DNA from: CAZQVN01 sp964596775 | Lineage (GTDB): Bacteria; Eisenbacteria; RBG-16-71-46; JABDJR01; JAWXBZ01 | Assembly: GCA_964596775.1 (NCBI GenBank) | Contig: CAZQVN010000060.1 | Span: forward strand, 1 to 22,248 | Length of the DNA stretch: 22,248 nt | Reading direction: 5' to 3' | Shown: in pieces, positions 1 to 7,386 of the stretch | How the letters are laid out: each line of letters begins with the position of its first letter | Position numbering within the stretch: position 1 is the stretch's first letter | The notes under the pieces: generated by a model | Told to the model about the DNA's origin: nothing | Database searches by the model: none | Seen by the model: the letters and a program-made list of their open reading frames with translations, nothing else | Translations under genes and position numbers: made by a program

Positions 1-47
1 GCGGAACGAGCGGACGCCGAGCCGCCGGCACAGGAAGTGCCGGCGAA

Positions 48-224
48 GCGTGCCCTGAGCGAAGGGAACGGGATGCCGGACCCCCGCGCACAGCGCAAAT
101 GAGCGTAGAGCGTGCCCTGAGTGAAGGGAATGGGACGCCGAACCCCCGCGCACAGCGCCAATGAGCGAAGAACCTGAGTGAAGGGAACGGGACGCCGAAC
201 CCCCGCGCACAGCGCAAATGAGCG
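48..224. repeat. Three tandem copies of a ~57-62 bp intergenic repeat
   Basis: Three near-identical units share the core CCCCCGCGCACAGCGC, starting near 81, 143 and 200, so the periods are 62 and 57 bp. Each unit also carries CCTGAG(C/T)GAAGGG, whose CCCT and AGGG ends can pair into a short hairpin, followed by an AATGAGCG tail. A degenerate fourth copy seems to lie at about 4-24. It is followed by a perfect 8-bp hairpin (arms GCCGGCAC 24-31 and GTGCCGGC 37-44). The array ends at the stop codon of the minus-strand gene at 225, so it forms that gene's 3' flank. There is no T-tract, so it is not a classical terminator. No protein is evident here. Confidence 0.85.
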
Positions 225-683
225 TTAGCGTTTGACCGGAAGAGTCACTCGGGAACCGTTCAGCACATTCAGGCGCCCCTTGATCGTCGACGCCTTGGCC
301 TTCGATTTGCGGGGGGCGGACTTTCCCTTCTTCCGCCGGCGGTTGAATTCCAGCCAGCGGTCGAAATCCTCGACGGTCCGGAAGAGTACGGTTTCGCCGG
401 GGACGCCACGGGTCATCTCGCAGGTGGAGGCGCTGTAGTCACGGCAGATCTGGAATCGGTCTTCGTAGATGCCGCAACCCTGTGGTCCCAGGTTTTCGCA
501 GGGAGTGTTCACGAGGAAATACCAGCAGTTGTCCTCGTCGAGGTAGATGTTGATCTGCTTGTGAGCCAGGTACCAGCGGATCACATCGTAATCCGCTTCC
601 TTTTTCGGAGCATCTATTTCCAGCGACACGTAGCTGCAGCAGTACTGACAGGAAATGCATGTCGCCGACCAGTCCATCGACAT
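225..683 (-). CDS. YkgJ-family CxxCxxCC cysteine-cluster protein
   Basis: This 152-residue protein carries the N-terminal cluster C9-x2-C12-x2-C15-C16 typical of the YkgJ/UPF0153 (CxxCxxCC) family, which is proposed to bind zinc or iron-sulfur. Further cysteines at about 53, 62, 70, 80 and 88, including a PCENL...GCGIYEDRF stretch, match the family's second half. The C-terminal ~40 residues are Lys/Arg-rich and look like a disordered, possibly nucleic-acid-binding tail. The start is supported by AGGAGG (about 691-696 on the plus strand) 7 bases upstream of the ATG. Its exact biochemical role is unknown in the family. It is transcribed divergently from the zinc-ribbon/DUF2007 gene. The family call is secure; the function is not. 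Confidence 0.85.
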   Translation of the reverse strand: MSMDWSATCISCQYCCSYVSLEIDAPKKEADYDVIRWYLAHKQINIYLDEDNCWYFLVNTPCENLGPQGCGIYEDRFQICRDYSASTCEMTRGVPGETVLFRTVEDFDRWLEFNRRRKKGKSAPRKSKAKASTIKGRLNVLNGSRVTLPVKR

Positions 684-710
684 CGACCATCCTCCTTTTT
701 CAACGCGCCG

Positions 711-739
711 ACGGTATCACCGGCGCCGGTGAGCGTCAA
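711..739 (-). promoter_or_regulatory. Promoter of the YkgJ-family gene with a palindrome in its spacer
   Basis: On the minus strand, TTGACG (739-734) is followed after exactly 17 bases by TACCGT (716-711), a good sigma70-type arrangement. It is preceded by TGA, which supplies an extended -10 TGn. The spacer holds the perfect 16-bp palindrome TCACCGGCGCCGGTGA (717-732), a plausible operator for a dimeric regulator. The predicted transcript start is only about 20 bases before the start codon. This is prediction from sequence only. Confidence 0.5.
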
Positions 740-758
740 TCGGAAGGCAGGGCGGGGC

Positions 759-788
759 TTGTGACGGTTTTGATTCGGGTGCTACCAT
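759..788 (+). promoter_or_regulatory. Putative promoter of the 852-2154 gene group
   Basis: TTGTGA (759-764), an 18-base spacer and TACCAT (783-788) preceded by TGc resemble a sigma70 promoter with an extended -10. It points toward the zinc-ribbon gene at 852 and lies back to back with the minus-strand promoter at 711-739. The match is moderate. Confidence 0.35.
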
Positions 789-851
789 TGAACGGTACAA
801 CTACTGGCAAGGGCGCCGCCCGCCCCTGTCGAGAGGAGAGGTGATCGACGG

Positions 852-1205
852 ATGCATGTCTGCCCCAATTGCGGTACCGGATATTTCGACAGCGAAGAGT
901 TCTGCCTGGATTGCGGGTTGAGCATGGGGGGACAGTCCCACGGTTGTGGATCCACGGATCGCCTGATGCGGTTTCGGGCCGTGTACAAGGCTCCCGACGA
1001 GTGGACGGCCGTCACGGTCAAGGAGCTCCTCGAGGAGTCCGGCCTCACCGTCATCGTCCAGTGCATTCAGGAGCCCTGGCAGGAGGGGATCACCCGGATG
1101 GTCGAGGGCTACTGGGGCAAGGTCCTCGTGTACGAAACCGACGCCCTGGAGGCGCGGAAGCTCATTGAAGAGTATCTCAAGGGCATCGACGGCGCGGTTC
1201 ACTGA
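852..1205 (+). CDS. Zinc-ribbon plus DUF2007 (putative signal-transducing) protein
   Basis: This 117-residue protein begins with a zinc-ribbon (C4-x2-C7 and C18-x2-C21). It continues into a DUF2007-like domain at about residues 40-110 (FRAVYKAPDEWTAVTVKELL, then a GKVLVYETDALEA segment), a small ferredoxin-fold module named putative signal-transducing protein. The function of DUF2007 is not established; zinc binding by the four cysteines is the only firm prediction. AGGAGAGG (834-841) precedes the ATG by 10 bases. The next gene starts 2 bases after its stop, so the two are probably co-transcribed and translationally coupled. Confidence 0.75.
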   Translation: MHVCPNCGTGYFDSEEFCLDCGLSMGGQSHGCGSTDRLMRFRAVYKAPDEWTAVTVKELLEESGLTVIVQCIQEPWQEGITRMVEGYWGKVLVYETDALEARKLIEEYLKGIDGAVH

Positions 1206-1207
1206 AC

Positions 1208-1471
1208 GTGTGGTTCCGCGTTGCCCTCCTTCTCATCCTCTGGCTCCTGCTCTTCAAGTTCCTGAACGGCCTGTTCCGGGCCATCAATGCCCGCCGTCGG
1301 AATGCGTCGGAAGGCGGGGCCGGGCACCCGCGACCCCGTCACTCCGGATCTGATCCGGCGGAAAAACCCCGCACGTGGACCTCCGCGGATGTCATCGATG
1401 TTCCGTACGCGGACGTCGAGGACAGTCCTGGCCCGGAGTCCCGGGATCAGGAAAAGCGCAGAAGCTCCTGA
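1208..1471 (+). CDS. Small single-pass membrane protein of unknown function
   Basis: This 87-residue protein starts at GTG, 2 bases after the stop of the DUF2007 gene, and has no clear Shine-Dalgarno of its own, which points to coupled translation. Residues 3-24 (WFRVALLLILWLLLFKFLNG) form one transmembrane helix. An Arg-rich positive patch (about 28-31) follows and predicts a cytosolic C-terminus. The rest is polar, proline-rich and ends with an acidic DVIDVPYADVED patch (about 61-72). This layout recurs in small FCB-group and deltaproteobacterial membrane proteins of unknown role. The stop overlaps the ATG of the next gene by one base (TGATG), so it belongs to the same operon. No function is proposed. 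Confidence 0.6.
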   Translation: MWFRVALLLILWLLLFKFLNGLFRAINARRRNASEGGAGHPRPRHSGSDPAEKPRTWTSADVIDVPYADVEDSPGPESRDQEKRRSS

Positions 1472-2154
1472 TGGCTCGAAACCCCGGTGATGTCGTGCCT
1501 CCGCCGCGCGCGGAAGGCACCGGCCGTTCGCTGCGCGCCGTCGTGTTCGACCTCGACGGCACGCTCATCGACTCGCTTCCCCTGACATTTCACGCATTCC
1601 GGGCCGCCATCGAGCCGTTCCTCAAACGGCCCGTCACCGACCGGGAAATCTACGCCCGGTTCGGACCGGCCGACCATGAAATCGTGGCCGGATTCGTCGG
1701 CCCCGCGCACGCCGAGGAGGCCAGGGACCTGCTCCTGTCCGCCTACCGGTCCGGCCTGGATCGGATCCGTTTCTTCGACGGAATACCGGAGACGGTTGCC
1801 CGCATCAGGAGCCTCGGTCTGAAGATCGGCCTCTGCACGGGACGCGGGCGCCCGAGTACCGAGGTCATTCTCGGGCATCTCGGGATGAAGGACTGGTTCG
1901 AGGTCACCGTCACCGGCGAGGAGGTGCCACGGCCGAAACCCGCCCCGGACGGCATCATCGACACGGCCCGGCGCCTCGGCGTTCCCCCTGGAGACGTTCT
2001 CTACACCGGAGACTCCGTCATGGACGTGAAGGCGGGGATCGCGGCGGGAGCGCTCACCGTGGCCGCCGTATGGGCCGGAACGGAAGAGGAGGAGGGGCTG
2101 CACGAGGCACACCGGATCGCCCGGCACCCCGGCGACCTGATCGGGCTTCTCTGA
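1471..2154 (+). CDS. HAD-superfamily hydrolase, phosphoglycolate phosphatase-like
   Basis: This 227-residue cytosolic phosphatase carries all four HAD motifs: I, FDLDGTLIDS with nucleophile D27 and acid/base D29; II, CTGRG around T123; III, K156 in RPKPAP; IV, GDSVMDVKAG with D181 and D185. The helical cap between motifs I and II fits the subfamily that includes Gph and PpaX (phosphoglycolate or pyrophosphate phosphatases). The substrate cannot be assigned from sequence. An in-frame extension upstream to 1375 is possible, but the ATG at 1471 is preferred because it overlaps the preceding stop as TGATG and leaves only a short N-terminal tail before the core. A T-less GC hairpin (2161-2177) follows the gene. 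Confidence 0.85.
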   Translation: MARNPGDVVPPPRAEGTGRSLRAVVFDLDGTLIDSLPLTFHAFRAAIEPFLKRPVTDREIYARFGPADHEIVAGFVGPAHAEEARDLLLSAYRSGLDRIRFFDGIPETVARIRSLGLKIGLCTGRGRPSTEVILGHLGMKDWFEVTVTGEEVPRPKPAPDGIIDTARRLGVPPGDVLYTGDSVMDVKAGIAAGALTVAAVWAGTEEEEGLHEAHRIARHPGDLIGLL

Positions 2155-2293
2155 GGCCCGGGGCCGCTTGTCGGCCCTGCACCGGTCGGCCTGTCGGCCG
2201 CCGGCCGGCGGACCGGAAGAAGGGGGCGCTCTCCGGTTCCCACCCCCGATCGGCAAGGCTCTCGGGATCAAGTACGGCGAGTTCAGCCGCCGG

Positions 2294-2322
2294 TTGGCCT
2301 CTTTCCGCCTCCGTGGTACCGT
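2294..2322 (+). promoter_or_regulatory. Putative promoter for the ruvB-rpe block
   Basis: TTGGCC (2294-2299), a 17-base spacer and TACCGT (2317-2322) with an upstream TGg extended -10 lie about 65 bases before ruvB. This is the only clear gap (2155-2385) before an uninterrupted run of same-strand genes, so a promoter is expected here. Apart from a GC-rich hairpin at 2161-2177 the gap shows nothing else. The match is moderate. Confidence 0.35.
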
Positions 2323-2385
2323 AGCCCTTCCGGACGGTCGCCAGCCGCTCCGCTCGATCCACCCGACCCGCCATGAAAGACTGCA

Positions 2386-3420
2386 ATGACCGAAGACCGC
2401 GGCATCACCGATCCTGAACGGCTCCCGGAGGAGCAGCAGCTCGATTCGAGCCTCCGGCCGCAGAAACTCGACGATTTCGTCGGCCAGCAGAGCCTGCGCG
2501 ACAACCTCGGCATCGGCCTTCAGGCCTGCCTGCTCCGCGGGGAGGCGCTCGACCACGTCCTGTTCTACGGCCCTCCCGGTCTCGGCAAGACGACTCTGGC
2601 CACGATCGTGGCCCGCGAACTGGGCGTGGACATCACCTATACCTCCGGCCCCGTCCTCGAGCGCCCCGGCGACCTCGCCGGCGTCCTCACGAACATCCCC
2701 GAGCGGGGTATCCTGTTCATCGACGAAATCCACCGCATGAGCCACGTCGTGGAGGAGTACCTCTACCCGGCCATGGAGGACTTCACGCTCGACATCATGA
2801 TCGACAAGGGGCCGTCCGCGCGCTCCGTCCGCCTCACGCTGCCCCGGTTCACGCTGATCGGGGCCACCACCCGCGCCGGGCTGATCACGTCGCCGATGCG
2901 GGCCCGGTTCGGCATGACCTACCGGCTGGGCTACTACACCGCGGAAGACCTGGTGACGATCGTCCACCGCTCGGCCCGGCTCATCGAGGTGCCGATCGAC
3001 GACGAGGGCGCCGCGGAGATCGCCACCCGCGCCCGGGGCACGCCGCGCATCGTGAACCGCCTGCTCCGCCGCGTGCGCGACTACGCCCAGATCAAGAGCG
3101 ACGGGAGGATCACCGGGCCGGTGGCCCGCGCTTCGCTCGACCTCCTCGAGGTGGACCGCCGGGGCCTCGACCCGATGGACCGCCGGCTCCTCGAGGCGCT
3201 CGTTCTCAAGTTCAACGGCGGCCCGGTCGGTCTGACCACCCTGGCCATGGCCGTCGGTGAGGAAGCGGACACGATGGAAGACGTGTACGAACCGTTCCTC
3301 GTCCAGGAGGGTTTCCTGGAGCGCACGCCGCGCGGCCGGGTGGCCACGCCGCTCGCGTTCTCGCATCTCGGCGTCGCCATAAAACGGAAGGCCGGCGGCC
3401 AGGAGGAGCTCTTTCCCTAG
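2386..3420 (+). CDS. ruvB: Holliday junction branch migration DNA helicase RuvB
   Basis: RuvB is the AAA+ motor that, with RuvA, drives branch migration of Holliday junctions during recombinational repair. This 344-residue protein has the usual length and order: LRPQKLDDFVGQ near residue 24, Walker A GPPGLGKTT (62-70), Walker B FIDEIHR with D113-E114, sensor 1 GATTRAG (159-165), and the SPMRARFG segment holding the arginine finger. It also has sensor 2 GTPRIVNRLLRR and the C-terminal winged helix ending RGRVATPLAFSHLG. No ruvA or ruvC is in the window. The ATG at 2386 has no strong Shine-Dalgarno but gives the standard N-terminus. It heads the operon-like block, and the next gene starts on the base after its stop. 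Confidence 0.97.
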   Translation: MTEDRGITDPERLPEEQQLDSSLRPQKLDDFVGQQSLRDNLGIGLQACLLRGEALDHVLFYGPPGLGKTTLATIVARELGVDITYTSGPVLERPGDLAGVLTNIPERGILFIDEIHRMSHVVEEYLYPAMEDFTLDIMIDKGPSARSVRLTLPRFTLIGATTRAGLITSPMRARFGMTYRLGYYTAEDLVTIVHRSARLIEVPIDDEGAAEIATRARGTPRIVNRLLRRVRDYAQIKSDGRITGPVARASLDLLEVDRRGLDPMDRRLLEALVLKFNGGPVGLTTLAMAVGEEADTMEDVYEPFLVQEGFLERTPRGRVATPLAFSHLGVAIKRKAGGQEELFP

Positions 3421-3636
3421 ATGGCGTCCGAATACGGCAAGATCCTCATCGCTGTCGGCCTCCTGACGACGGCCGCCGGTCTGTTCCTGGCGTTCGGCAA
3501 GGGGATCCCCCTGCTCGGGAAGCTTCCGGGCGACTTCCGCATCCAGCGGGACGGATTCACCTTCTACTTTCCTCTGGCTTCGTGCCTTGCGGTGAGCCTG
3601 CTCCTCTCGCTCGTCCTGCGCCTGTTCCGGAAATAG
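3421..3636 (+). CDS. DUF2905 family small membrane protein
   Basis: This 71-residue protein has two transmembrane segments (about 7-25 and 48-67) around the conserved loop GIPLLGKLPGDFRIQRDGF. That loop is the hallmark of DUF2905, whose pattern is a K-P-x-LGxLPGD core followed by FxFYFP. The family's function is unknown. It is very often found beside ruvB, as here, where its ATG directly follows the ruvB stop and queA begins 2 bases after its own stop. Length and motif fit the family, so the family call is firm. Confidence 0.9.
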   Translation: MASEYGKILIAVGLLTTAAGLFLAFGKGIPLLGKLPGDFRIQRDGFTFYFPLASCLAVSLLLSLVLRLFRK

Positions 3637-3638
3637 CC

Positions 3639-4685
3639 ATGCACATCTCCGACTACGACTACGAGCTCCCCGAAAAGCAGATCGCGCTGTACCCGCCGCG
3701 GGAACGGGGAGCGTCGCGCCTCATGGTCGTCCCGAAGGACGGCGGGGAGTTCGAGCACAAGGCGTTCGGCGACCTCCGCGATTACCTGGACCCCGGCGAC
3801 CTCCTCGTCGTCAACGACACCCGGGTGATGCCCGCCCGGCTGTACGCCGTCCGCCAGGGGTTCGAGGGGAAGGTCGAGATCCTTCTCGTCCGCCTGCGGA
3901 AGGCCCCGTCCACCTGGGAGGTCATGGCCCGCCCGGCCCGGAAGCTCGACCCGGGCACCGTCCTCGTCTTCGGTGACGGGACCACACGGGCCACGGTGGT
4001 CGCGGCGGGGGAGGACGGCCGGCGGCTCCTGGAATTCCCGGACGGCTCGGACCTGACGAAGCTGATGCACGACCTCGGCCACATCCCCCTCCCTCCTTAT
4101 ATAAGCCGGGAGGACGAGCCGGAGGACCGGGAGCGCTACCAGACCGTCTTTGCCCGGAACGAGGGGGCCATTGCCGCCCCCACGGCCGGCCTGCACTTCA
4201 CCGAGGAGATCCTGGCCGAACTGGAGGCAAAGGGGGTCCGGCGGGCCACGGTTACGCTGCACGTGGGGCCGGGCACGTTCCGGCCGGTCATGACCGAGGA
4301 TCCCCGGGAGCACCGCATCGAGCCGGAGTGGTACGATGTCCCCGAGGCCACGAGCGCCGCGTTCGCGGAATGCCGCGCCGCCGGCGGCCGGGTCGTGGCC
4401 TGCGGCACCACCTCCGTCCGCACGCTGGAGTCGGCGGTCCGGCTGGAGGAGGACGGCTCGCGCCGCCTGGAACCGGGCCCCGGCTGGGCCGACCTGTACA
4501 TCTACGACCCCTACCCGTTCAAGGCCGTCGACGCCCTGGTAACGAACTTCCACCTGCCCCGCTCCACGCTGCTCATGCTCGTGTCCGCGTTCGGCGGCCT
4601 GGAAACGATGCGGCGGGCCTACCGCGCCGCGATCCGCGAGGGGTATCGTTTTTACTCGTACGGCGATGCGATGTTCATCCGGTGA
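3639..4685 (+). CDS. queA: S-adenosylmethionine:tRNA ribosyltransferase-isomerase QueA
   Basis: QueA transfers and isomerises the ribose of S-adenosylmethionine onto 7-aminomethyl-7-deazaguanine in tRNA, giving epoxyqueuosine. At 348 residues it has standard length. It shows the family start DYDYELPEKQIALYPPRERG, DLLVVNDTRVMPARL, the PPYISREDEPEDRERYQTVF block, the AAPTAGLHFT motif, HVGPGTFRPV, and TNFHLPRSTLLMLVSAFGG near the C-terminus. An upstream in-frame ATG at 3582 would overlap the DUF2905 gene, so 3639 is chosen because it gives the standard N-terminus. Its stop overlaps the next GTG by 4 bases. The next enzyme of the pathway, tgt, lies one gene downstream, so queuosine genes cluster here. 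Confidence 0.97.
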   Translation: MHISDYDYELPEKQIALYPPRERGASRLMVVPKDGGEFEHKAFGDLRDYLDPGDLLVVNDTRVMPARLYAVRQGFEGKVEILLVRLRKAPSTWEVMARPARKLDPGTVLVFGDGTTRATVVAAGEDGRRLLEFPDGSDLTKLMHDLGHIPLPPYISREDEPEDRERYQTVFARNEGAIAAPTAGLHFTEEILAELEAKGVRRATVTLHVGPGTFRPVMTEDPREHRIEPEWYDVPEATSAAFAECRAAGGRVVACGTTSVRTLESAVRLEEDGSRRLEPGPGWADLYIYDPYPFKAVDALVTNFHLPRSTLLMLVSAFGGLETMRRAYRAAIREGYRFYSYGDAMFIR

Positions 4686-5374
4686 CCGGCGCATCGATCC
4701 CGCCCAAGGCTTCGGAACTGCGCTTCACGGCGTCGAAGAGTTCCGGCGATGTCTCCGCGCTGTTTCTCCGGCCGGACGCGGCCACGCATCTCTACGTGTT
4801 TGCCCACGGTGCCGGCGCGGACCTCCGTCACGCGTTCATGGAAAACGCGGCGCAGGCGCTGGCCCGGAACGGGATCGCCACGCTCCGCTACAACTTCCCG
4901 TACATGGAACGGCGCGGGCGCCTCGACCCGAAGCCGATCCTCCATGCCACGGTGCGCTCGGCCGTGTCGGAGGCCGCCCGGGTCGCGCCGGACCTGCCGT
5001 TGATCGCCGGAGGCAAGTCGATGGGAGGGCGGATGACGTCGGAGGCCGCGGCCGGATCGCCGCTCGACGGAGTGGCCGGGCTCGCGTTCGCGGGGTTTCC
5101 GCTGCACCCGGCCGGCCGGCCGGGCACGGAGCGCGCGGCGCATCTCGAAAACGTGACCGTGCCGATGCTGTTCCTGCAGGGCACCCGCGACGCCCTGGCG
5201 GACCTGGAACTCCTGACGCCGATCTGCGCGCGTCTCGGCAACCGGGCCATCCTCTCGATCATCGACGGCGCGGATCACGCGTTTCACGTGCTGAAGCGCT
5301 CGGGGCGCACCGATCCGGAAGTCCTGGACGAACTGGCGGCGGCCATCGCCGCATTCGCGCGCGAGGTGGCCTGA
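4682..5374 (+). CDS. Alpha/beta hydrolase, KANL3/Tex30-like
   Basis: This 230-residue protein starts at GTG overlapping the queA stop (GTGA). It has an alpha/beta-hydrolase layout: YVFAHGAGADLRH oxyanion region (38-50), IATLRYNFPYMERRGR typical of the KANL3/Tex30 group (65-80), nucleophile elbow GKSMGG with S113, acid D170 in QGTRDALAD, and catalytic H199 in GADHAFH. All three triad residues are present, so it is probably active. The substrate is unknown, but dienelactone hydrolase-like esterases are the nearest concept. Its place between queA and tgt, with 4-base overlap and 3-base spacing, shows co-expression with queuosine genes but does not prove a role in that pathway. Confidence 0.85.
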   Translation: MTGASIPPKASELRFTASKSSGDVSALFLRPDAATHLYVFAHGAGADLRHAFMENAAQALARNGIATLRYNFPYMERRGRLDPKPILHATVRSAVSEAARVAPDLPLIAGGKSMGGRMTSEAAAGSPLDGVAGLAFAGFPLHPAGRPGTERAAHLENVTVPMLFLQGTRDALADLELLTPICARLGNRAILSIIDGADHAFHVLKRSGRTDPEVLDELAAAIAAFAREVA

Positions 5375-5377
5375 CCC

Positions 5378-6508
5378 ATGTTCACATTCGACCTGCAGGG
5401 GAAGGACCCGCACAGCCGGGCGCGGCGCGGCGTGTTCCGCAACGCCCGCGGCGCGGTTGAAACGCCGGTGTTCATGCCGGTCGGCACCCAGGCCACGGTC
5501 AAGACGCTCGGCGCGGAGGACCTCGAGGCCATGCCCGCCCCGATCATCCTGGCCAACACGTATCACCTGTACCTGCGACCCGGCCATGAGCTGATCCGCG
5601 ATGCCGGCGGCCTGCACCGGTTCTCCACCTGGAAGAAACTGTTCCTGACCGATTCCGGCGGCTTCCAGGTGTACAGCCTGTCCGGCCTCAACAGGATCAC
5701 CGACGACGGGGTCCGGTTCCAGTCCCATCTCGACGGGTCGTTCCACGAGTTCACGCCGGAGCTGTCCATGGAGATCCAGACGGCCCTCGGCTCGGACATC
5801 GTGATGGTGTTCGACCAGTGCACCGACTACCCCTGCGATCCGCTGGACTCGCGCATCGCGCTGGAGCGGACGGTCGCCTGGGCCCGGCGATCGCGGGCGG
5901 CGTTCGACGCCCGCACGCCGCTCCCGGACACCGACCAGGCGCTGTTCGGCATCGTCCAGGGCTCCGTGTACCCGGATCAACGCAGGGAGTGCGCGGAGCG
6001 GCTCGTCCAGATCGGCTTCGACGGATACGCCATCGGCGGCCTCGCGGTCGGCGAGTCCAAGACGGAGATGTGGGAGACCGTGGAGGCCCTCGAGCCGTCG
6101 CTCCCCGAGAACGCCCCCCGCTACCTGATGGGGGTCGGCACCCCCGAGGACCTGATCGACGGGGTCAAGCGGGGCGTGGACATGTTCGATTGCGTCCTGC
6201 CGACCCGAAACGCCCGCAAGGGAACGGTTTTCACGAGCCGGGGCCGTCTCGTGGTCAAAAACGCCGCGTTTGCCCGGGACGACCGCCCCCTGGACCCGGA
6301 CTGCGGGTGCCCCACCTGCGCCCGGTACAGCCGCGGATACCTCCGTCACCTGTTCAACGTGAAGGAGTCGCTGGGGCCTCGGCTCGCGAGCCTTCATAGC
6401 GTATACTTCTACCTCAACCTCATGGCCGAGCTTCGAGGGGCCCTCACCGAGGGACGATTCGATTCGTGGAGCCGCGACTTCCTGGACCGCTATCGAGACG
6501 GTGCCTGA
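5378..6508 (+). CDS. tgt: tRNA-guanine transglycosylase (queuine tRNA-ribosyltransferase)
   Basis: Tgt exchanges guanine-34 of GUN-anticodon tRNAs for the queuosine precursor preQ1. This 376-residue protein has the bacterial length and all key elements: general acid/base D92 in LTDSGGFQVYS, nucleophile D271 in MFDCVLPTRNARKG, the GGLAVGE substrate loop near 220, and the zinc site C309-x-C311-x2-C314 with H340. The start ATG gives the normal N-terminus (FTFDLQGKDPHSRARRG). It lies 3 bases after the hydrolase gene and 38 bases before yajC, the widest gap so far in the block. With queA upstream it forms the queuosine pair, and tgt-yajC is a common bacterial neighbour pair. Confidence 0.97.
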   Translation: MFTFDLQGKDPHSRARRGVFRNARGAVETPVFMPVGTQATVKTLGAEDLEAMPAPIILANTYHLYLRPGHELIRDAGGLHRFSTWKKLFLTDSGGFQVYSLSGLNRITDDGVRFQSHLDGSFHEFTPELSMEIQTALGSDIVMVFDQCTDYPCDPLDSRIALERTVAWARRSRAAFDARTPLPDTDQALFGIVQGSVYPDQRRECAERLVQIGFDGYAIGGLAVGESKTEMWETVEALEPSLPENAPRYLMGVGTPEDLIDGVKRGVDMFDCVLPTRNARKGTVFTSRGRLVVKNAAFARDDRPLDPDCGCPTCARYSRGYLRHLFNVKESLGPRLASLHSVYFYLNLMAELRGALTEGRFDSWSRDFLDRYRDGA

Positions 6509-6546
6509 AGCCGGCCGTATCCTGAAAACCAAGGAGTAGAACAAGA

Positions 6547-6867
6547 ATGATCCCGATGGCGCTCATGGCTCCCCCGCAGGGGGCCGAGGGAGGCAGTCCG
6601 TTTGCGCCCCTGATCATGATGGGGCTGATCTTCGTCATTTTCTACTTTCTCCTCATCCGTCCGCAGCAGGCGCAGCAGAAGAAGCACAAGGCGATGATCG
6701 AGGGGATCAAGAAGGGAGATCGCGTCCTGACGAACGGGGGCATCTACGGAAAGGTCACCGGCGTTCACGACGACATGTTCGTCGTGCAGATCGCCAAGGA
6801 CGTGAACGTGGAGATCCAGAAGGGCGCGGTGGCCAGCGTCACCGAGGGGGGCAACGGGAAGGGATGA
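6547..6867 (+). CDS. yajC: Preprotein translocase accessory subunit YajC
   Basis: YajC is a small inner-membrane protein that associates with SecDF and the SecYEG translocon. The 106 residues hold one transmembrane helix (about 20-38, PLIMMGLIFVIFYFLLIRPQ). The invariant RPQQAQQKKH and the GDRVLTNGGIYGKV barrel motif follow. AAGGAG at 6531-6536 sits 10 bases before the ATG. The stop overlaps def by ATGA. secD and secF, which often follow yajC, are not next to it here. Confidence 0.95.
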   Translation: MIPMALMAPPQGAEGGSPFAPLIMMGLIFVIFYFLLIRPQQAQQKKHKAMIEGIKKGDRVLTNGGIYGKVTGVHDDMFVVQIAKDVNVEIQKGAVASVTEGGNGKG

Positions 6868-7385
6868 AGCCGGAGGATCTCAGACTTCGCTACTACGGCG
6901 ATCCCGTTCTCAGAAAGAAGGCGGAACCCGTCGACACGTTCGACGACCTGCTGAAGGCGCAGGCGGACGTCATGTTCGAGGTCATGTACGAGAACGACGG
7001 ACTGGGGCTGGCGGGAAACCAGGTGGGTCTCCTGAGGCGGCTCGTCGTCCTCGACGTTCCCCTCGAGGACGACCAGCGGGCCCGTCTCGTTCTCGTCAAT
7101 CCGGAGATCCTGTCCTCGAAGGGGAAGGACACCGCCGAGGAAGGGTGCCTGTCCATTCCCGAAATCCGGGAGGATGTGACCCGTCCGGACGTCATCCGGG
7201 TCCGGGCGAAGACGCTGGACGGCGAGGAGGTCACGTTCGAGGCCGGCGATCTGCTGGCCCGGGCCATCCAGCACGAAGTGGACCACCTGAACGGCGTGCT
7301 GTTCGTCGATCGCCTGTCGTCGGTGCGCCGGAAACTGCTCGAGGGGAAACTGAAGCAGGTGGCCCAGGATTACGCAGCGGGCTGA
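6864..7385 (+). CDS. def: Peptide deformylase
   Basis: Def removes the formyl group from the N-terminal methionine of nascent proteins, using a bound metal ion. At 173 residues it has the three motifs: motif 1 GLGLAGNQ (46-53), motif 2 EEGCLS with metal ligand C95, and motif 3 QHEVDH with ligands H137 and H141 and catalytic E138. Motif 1 differs slightly from the common GxGLAAxQ, with Gly at position 51, but the catalytic Gln53 is kept. It overlaps yajC by 4 bases and is followed one base later by fmt, the enzyme that adds the formyl group, the classical def-fmt pair. Confidence 0.97.
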   Translation: MKPEDLRLRYYGDPVLRKKAEPVDTFDDLLKAQADVMFEVMYENDGLGLAGNQVGLLRRLVVLDVPLEDDQRARLVLVNPEILSSKGKDTAEEGCLSIPEIREDVTRPDVIRVRAKTLDGEEVTFEAGDLLARAIQHEVDHLNGVLFVDRLSSVRRKLLEGKLKQVAQDYAAG

Positions 7386-7386
7386 C

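Noticed and set aside
2161..2177. GGGCCG/CGGCCC hairpin after the HAD phosphatase
   Set aside because: No T-tract follows, and short GC hairpins are expected by chance here.
1447..3366. A 639-codon open frame on the minus strand antisense to the HAD phosphatase and ruvB
   Set aside because: It is a shadow of GC-rich codon use; the plus-strand proteins are unmistakable and the antisense product shows no domain.
4652..6544. A 630-codon minus-strand open frame antisense to the hydrolase and tgt
   Set aside because: Same reason: low-complexity, Arg/Gly/Val-rich product with no family resemblance.
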